A DNA stretch of 40,949 nt from Acidobacteriota bacterium (GTDB lineage Bacteria; Acidobacteriota; Vicinamibacteria; Vicinamibacterales; UBA8438): the NCBI GenBank assembly GCA_002726085.1, contig PBRZ01000021.1, positions 1 through 40,949 of the forward strand. Direction: 5' to 3'. A model generated the notes under the pieces. It searched no databases. It had not been told where the DNA came from and saw only the letters and a list, made by a program, of their open reading frames with translations. Shown one piece after another: positions 39,721-40,949 of this stretch; the first letter of the stretch is position 1, and each line of letters starts with the position of its first letter. The translations under genes and the position numbers were made by a program.

Positions 39721-40755
39721 ATGCACATCGAAACGCTCAACATCTTCTGCGACGTGGTCCGCCACCAGAGTTTCTCCCGCGGAGCGGCAGCCAACTCTGT
39801 GAGCCAGTCGGCCGCCAGTCAAGCGGTGCGCCAGCTGGAAAAGCATCTCGGCGCGCAGCTCATCGATCGCTCCAAGCGCCCGTGGGTGCTAACACCGGAA
39901 GGCAAGATTTTCTTCAAAGGGTGCCAGGAAATCGTCGAGCGATATCACGAGCTGGAGGGCGCGGTGCAGCGCCGCCAAGACCGGTCGGGCCACACAGTCA
40001 GGCTGGCCGCCATCTACTCGGTTGGGCTACACCACCTGAACCAGTACGTGGATCAGTTTCGCGCCGTCGCACCAGGCGCCGACGTCGACCTGGAATACAT
40101 GCACCCGGACGGCATCTGCGAGCGTGTTCTGAACGACCAAACTGACCTCGGTCTCATGTCGTTCGTGACGCCCGGCCGGGAGCTCACCGCCATTCCCTGG
40201 CACCGTCAGCTGATGGTGGTCGCCTGCTCCCCGACGCATCGATTTGCGCGACTTGCTGCGCGGCAGGGCGGCGTGCGGCCAACCGACCTGGTAGACGAGC
40301 AGTTCGTGGCGTTCGCCCGCGAGCTGCCGGTCCGACGAGAAGTCGACCGGTTTCTCAGGCGCCACGACGTGGAGGTCAACGTCGCCGCCGAGTTCGACAA
40401 CATCGAGACGATCAAGCAGGCGGTCGACGAAGGCGCCGGAATCGCGGTCCTGCCGGAGCCGACACTACAACGCGAGGTGCAACGCCGAACGCTGGTGCAG
40501 GCGAGATTTATCCTGCCTCAGGGCGAGCCGCAGCTGGTCCGCCCGCTCAGCATCGTGCATCGACGCAATCGGCGGCTGAACCCGACGGTCAAGGCGTTCA
40601 TCACGTTGCTCCAGAACGGCAAAGCCAGCGCCCCGACCCAACCGGTCCATTCACGCACGACGTCCGGGCCGCGTCCACTCGCCGGCGAGGGCCGGACCTC
40701 GGAGGGCGCGCGGACCCGTCCGAGCACCAACGCCACAGGGGAAGCGACGCTATGA
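39721..40755 (+). CDS. LysR family transcriptional regulator
   Basis: The 344-residue protein has an N-terminal winged helix-turn-helix (about 3-62: [33 protein letters not shown] in two parts) and a C-terminal effector-binding domain (about 88-295). A 40-residue tail rich in Pro, Gly and Arg (residues about 300-344) is encoded partly by palindromic DNA and is not part of the fold. By position it could regulate the sulfite operon upstream, as CysB does, or the glutamate synthase gene that overlaps it; the sequence does not decide. ATG 39721 is preferred to the GTG four codons upstream. Its stop overlaps the gltB ATG (ATGA). Confidence 0.9.
   Translation: MHIETLNIFCDVVRHQSFSRGAAANSVSQSAASQAVRQLEKHLGAQLIDRSKRPWVLTPEGKIFFKGCQEIVERYHELEGAVQRRQDRSGHTVRLAAIYSVGLHHLNQYVDQFRAVAPGADVDLEYMHPDGICERVLNDQTDLGLMSFVTPGRELTAIPWHRQLMVVACSPTHRFARLAARQGGVRPTDLVDEQFVAFARELPVRREVDRFLRRHDVEVNVAAEFDNIETIKQAVDEGAGIAVLPEPTLQREVQRRTLVQARFILPQGEPQLVRPLSIVHRRNRRLNPTVKAFITLLQNGKASAPTQPVHSRTTSGPRPLAGEGRTSEGARTRPSTNATGEATL
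40678..40689. repeat. 12-bp palindrome inside the LysR tail
   Basis: CTCGCCGGCGAG is a perfect palindrome, flanked by GTCC and GGAC that extend the stem after short interruptions. It encodes the PLAGEG part of the tail, a reading often produced by GC-rich intergenic repeats. Confidence 0.45.
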
Positions 40756-40949
40756 CGCGACCCCACACCAGGCGACCGTCCGCCCAGGGACTCTACGACC
40801 CCAGTTACGAACACGACGCGTGCGGGGTCGGTTTTGTCGTCAATATCAAAGGCGTCCGGTCCCACAAGCTGGTGGAGCAGGCGTTCGAGGTAGCGGTCAA
40901 TCTGCTCCATCGCGGCGCGTGCGGATGCGAGCAGAACACCGGCGACGGC
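40752..40949 (+). CDS. gltB: Glutamate synthase large subunit, N-terminal fragment
   Basis: The 66 visible codons give a short leader followed by [14 protein letters not shown], in which the Cys is the nucleophile of the glutamine amidotransferase domain after removal of the propeptide, and then [17 protein letters not shown], the conserved H-R-G-A...N-T-G-D-G motif of GltB. The Cys-x-Cys in this motif is a variant of the more usual RGAVGAD form. The gene continues beyond the window. The enzyme makes glutamate from glutamine and 2-oxoglutarate. It starts within the LysR stop (ATGA). Confidence 0.88.
   Translation, partial: MTRPHTRRPSAQGLYDPSYEHDACGVGFVVNIKGVRSHKLVEQAFEVAVNLLHRGACGCEQNTGDG

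Overview
The window is GC-rich, tightly packed bacterial DNA. The gene repertoire suggests a member of the Acidobacteriota, possibly Vicinamibacteria: a DUF1501/DUF1800 secreted pair, an MFS-spermidine synthase fusion, alkaline-phosphatase-superfamily proteins, DUF2235, a bifunctional Sat-CysC, a siroheme sulfite reductase with a C-terminal extension, and heptanucleotide intergenic repeats. The taxonomic placement is an inference; there is no rRNA or other marker here. I see no tRNA, rRNA, CRISPR array, prophage or transposase gene.

Left part (1-16.6 kb), mostly minus strand. It holds a fused membrane/spermidine-synthase-like protein, an oligopeptidase B-like serine peptidase, a two-gene ABC exporter (ATPase and FtsX permease), and a palindrome-rich spacer. 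Then comes a small cluster of an aldehyde-dehydrogenase-like reductase, a DUF4399 lipoprotein, a LuxE/EhpF-like adenylating protein and a pterin carbinolamine dehydratase. Further on are DUF6526, DUF2164, a beta-barrel-like outer membrane protein, a 166-bp inverted-repeat element that looks like a MITE, an EcsC-family protein and a bile-acid:sodium-symporter-family transporter.

Middle (16.6-34 kb). The secreted DUF1501 and DUF1800 pair is followed by a sulfate-activation group (DUF4202, Sat-CysC making PAPS, CysQ removing PAP). This group is divergent from a sulfotransferase-like gene that heads a run of two tandem paralogous phosphodiesterase-family proteins, a small RHH-like protein and a membrane protein resembling the DUF106/EMC3 (Oxa1 superfamily) fold. 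The two phosphodiesterases appear to face opposite sides of the inner membrane. A DUF2235 hydrolase and a sulfatase-family lipoprotein that overlaps it follow.

Right part (34-40.9 kb). This is an assimilatory sulfate-reduction operon: DUF2061, CysH with the two Cys pairs of the iron-sulfur APS reductases, precorrin-2 dehydrogenase, uroporphyrinogen-III methyltransferase (both for siroheme), sulfite reductase, and an uncharacterised last gene. It is preceded by a promoter with an 8-bp dyad and a structured 5' leader ending in a strong intrinsic terminator, which looks like a riboswitch or attenuator that I cannot assign to a known class. A LysR regulator overlapping the start of glutamate synthase (gltB, cut by the window edge) closes the window.

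Taken together, PAPS made by the Sat-CysC group may serve sulfation rather than reduction, because the CysH looks able to use APS directly. Several genes without Shine-Dalgarno sequences have a -10-like hexamer almost exactly 10 nt before the start codon, which suggests near-leaderless transcription.
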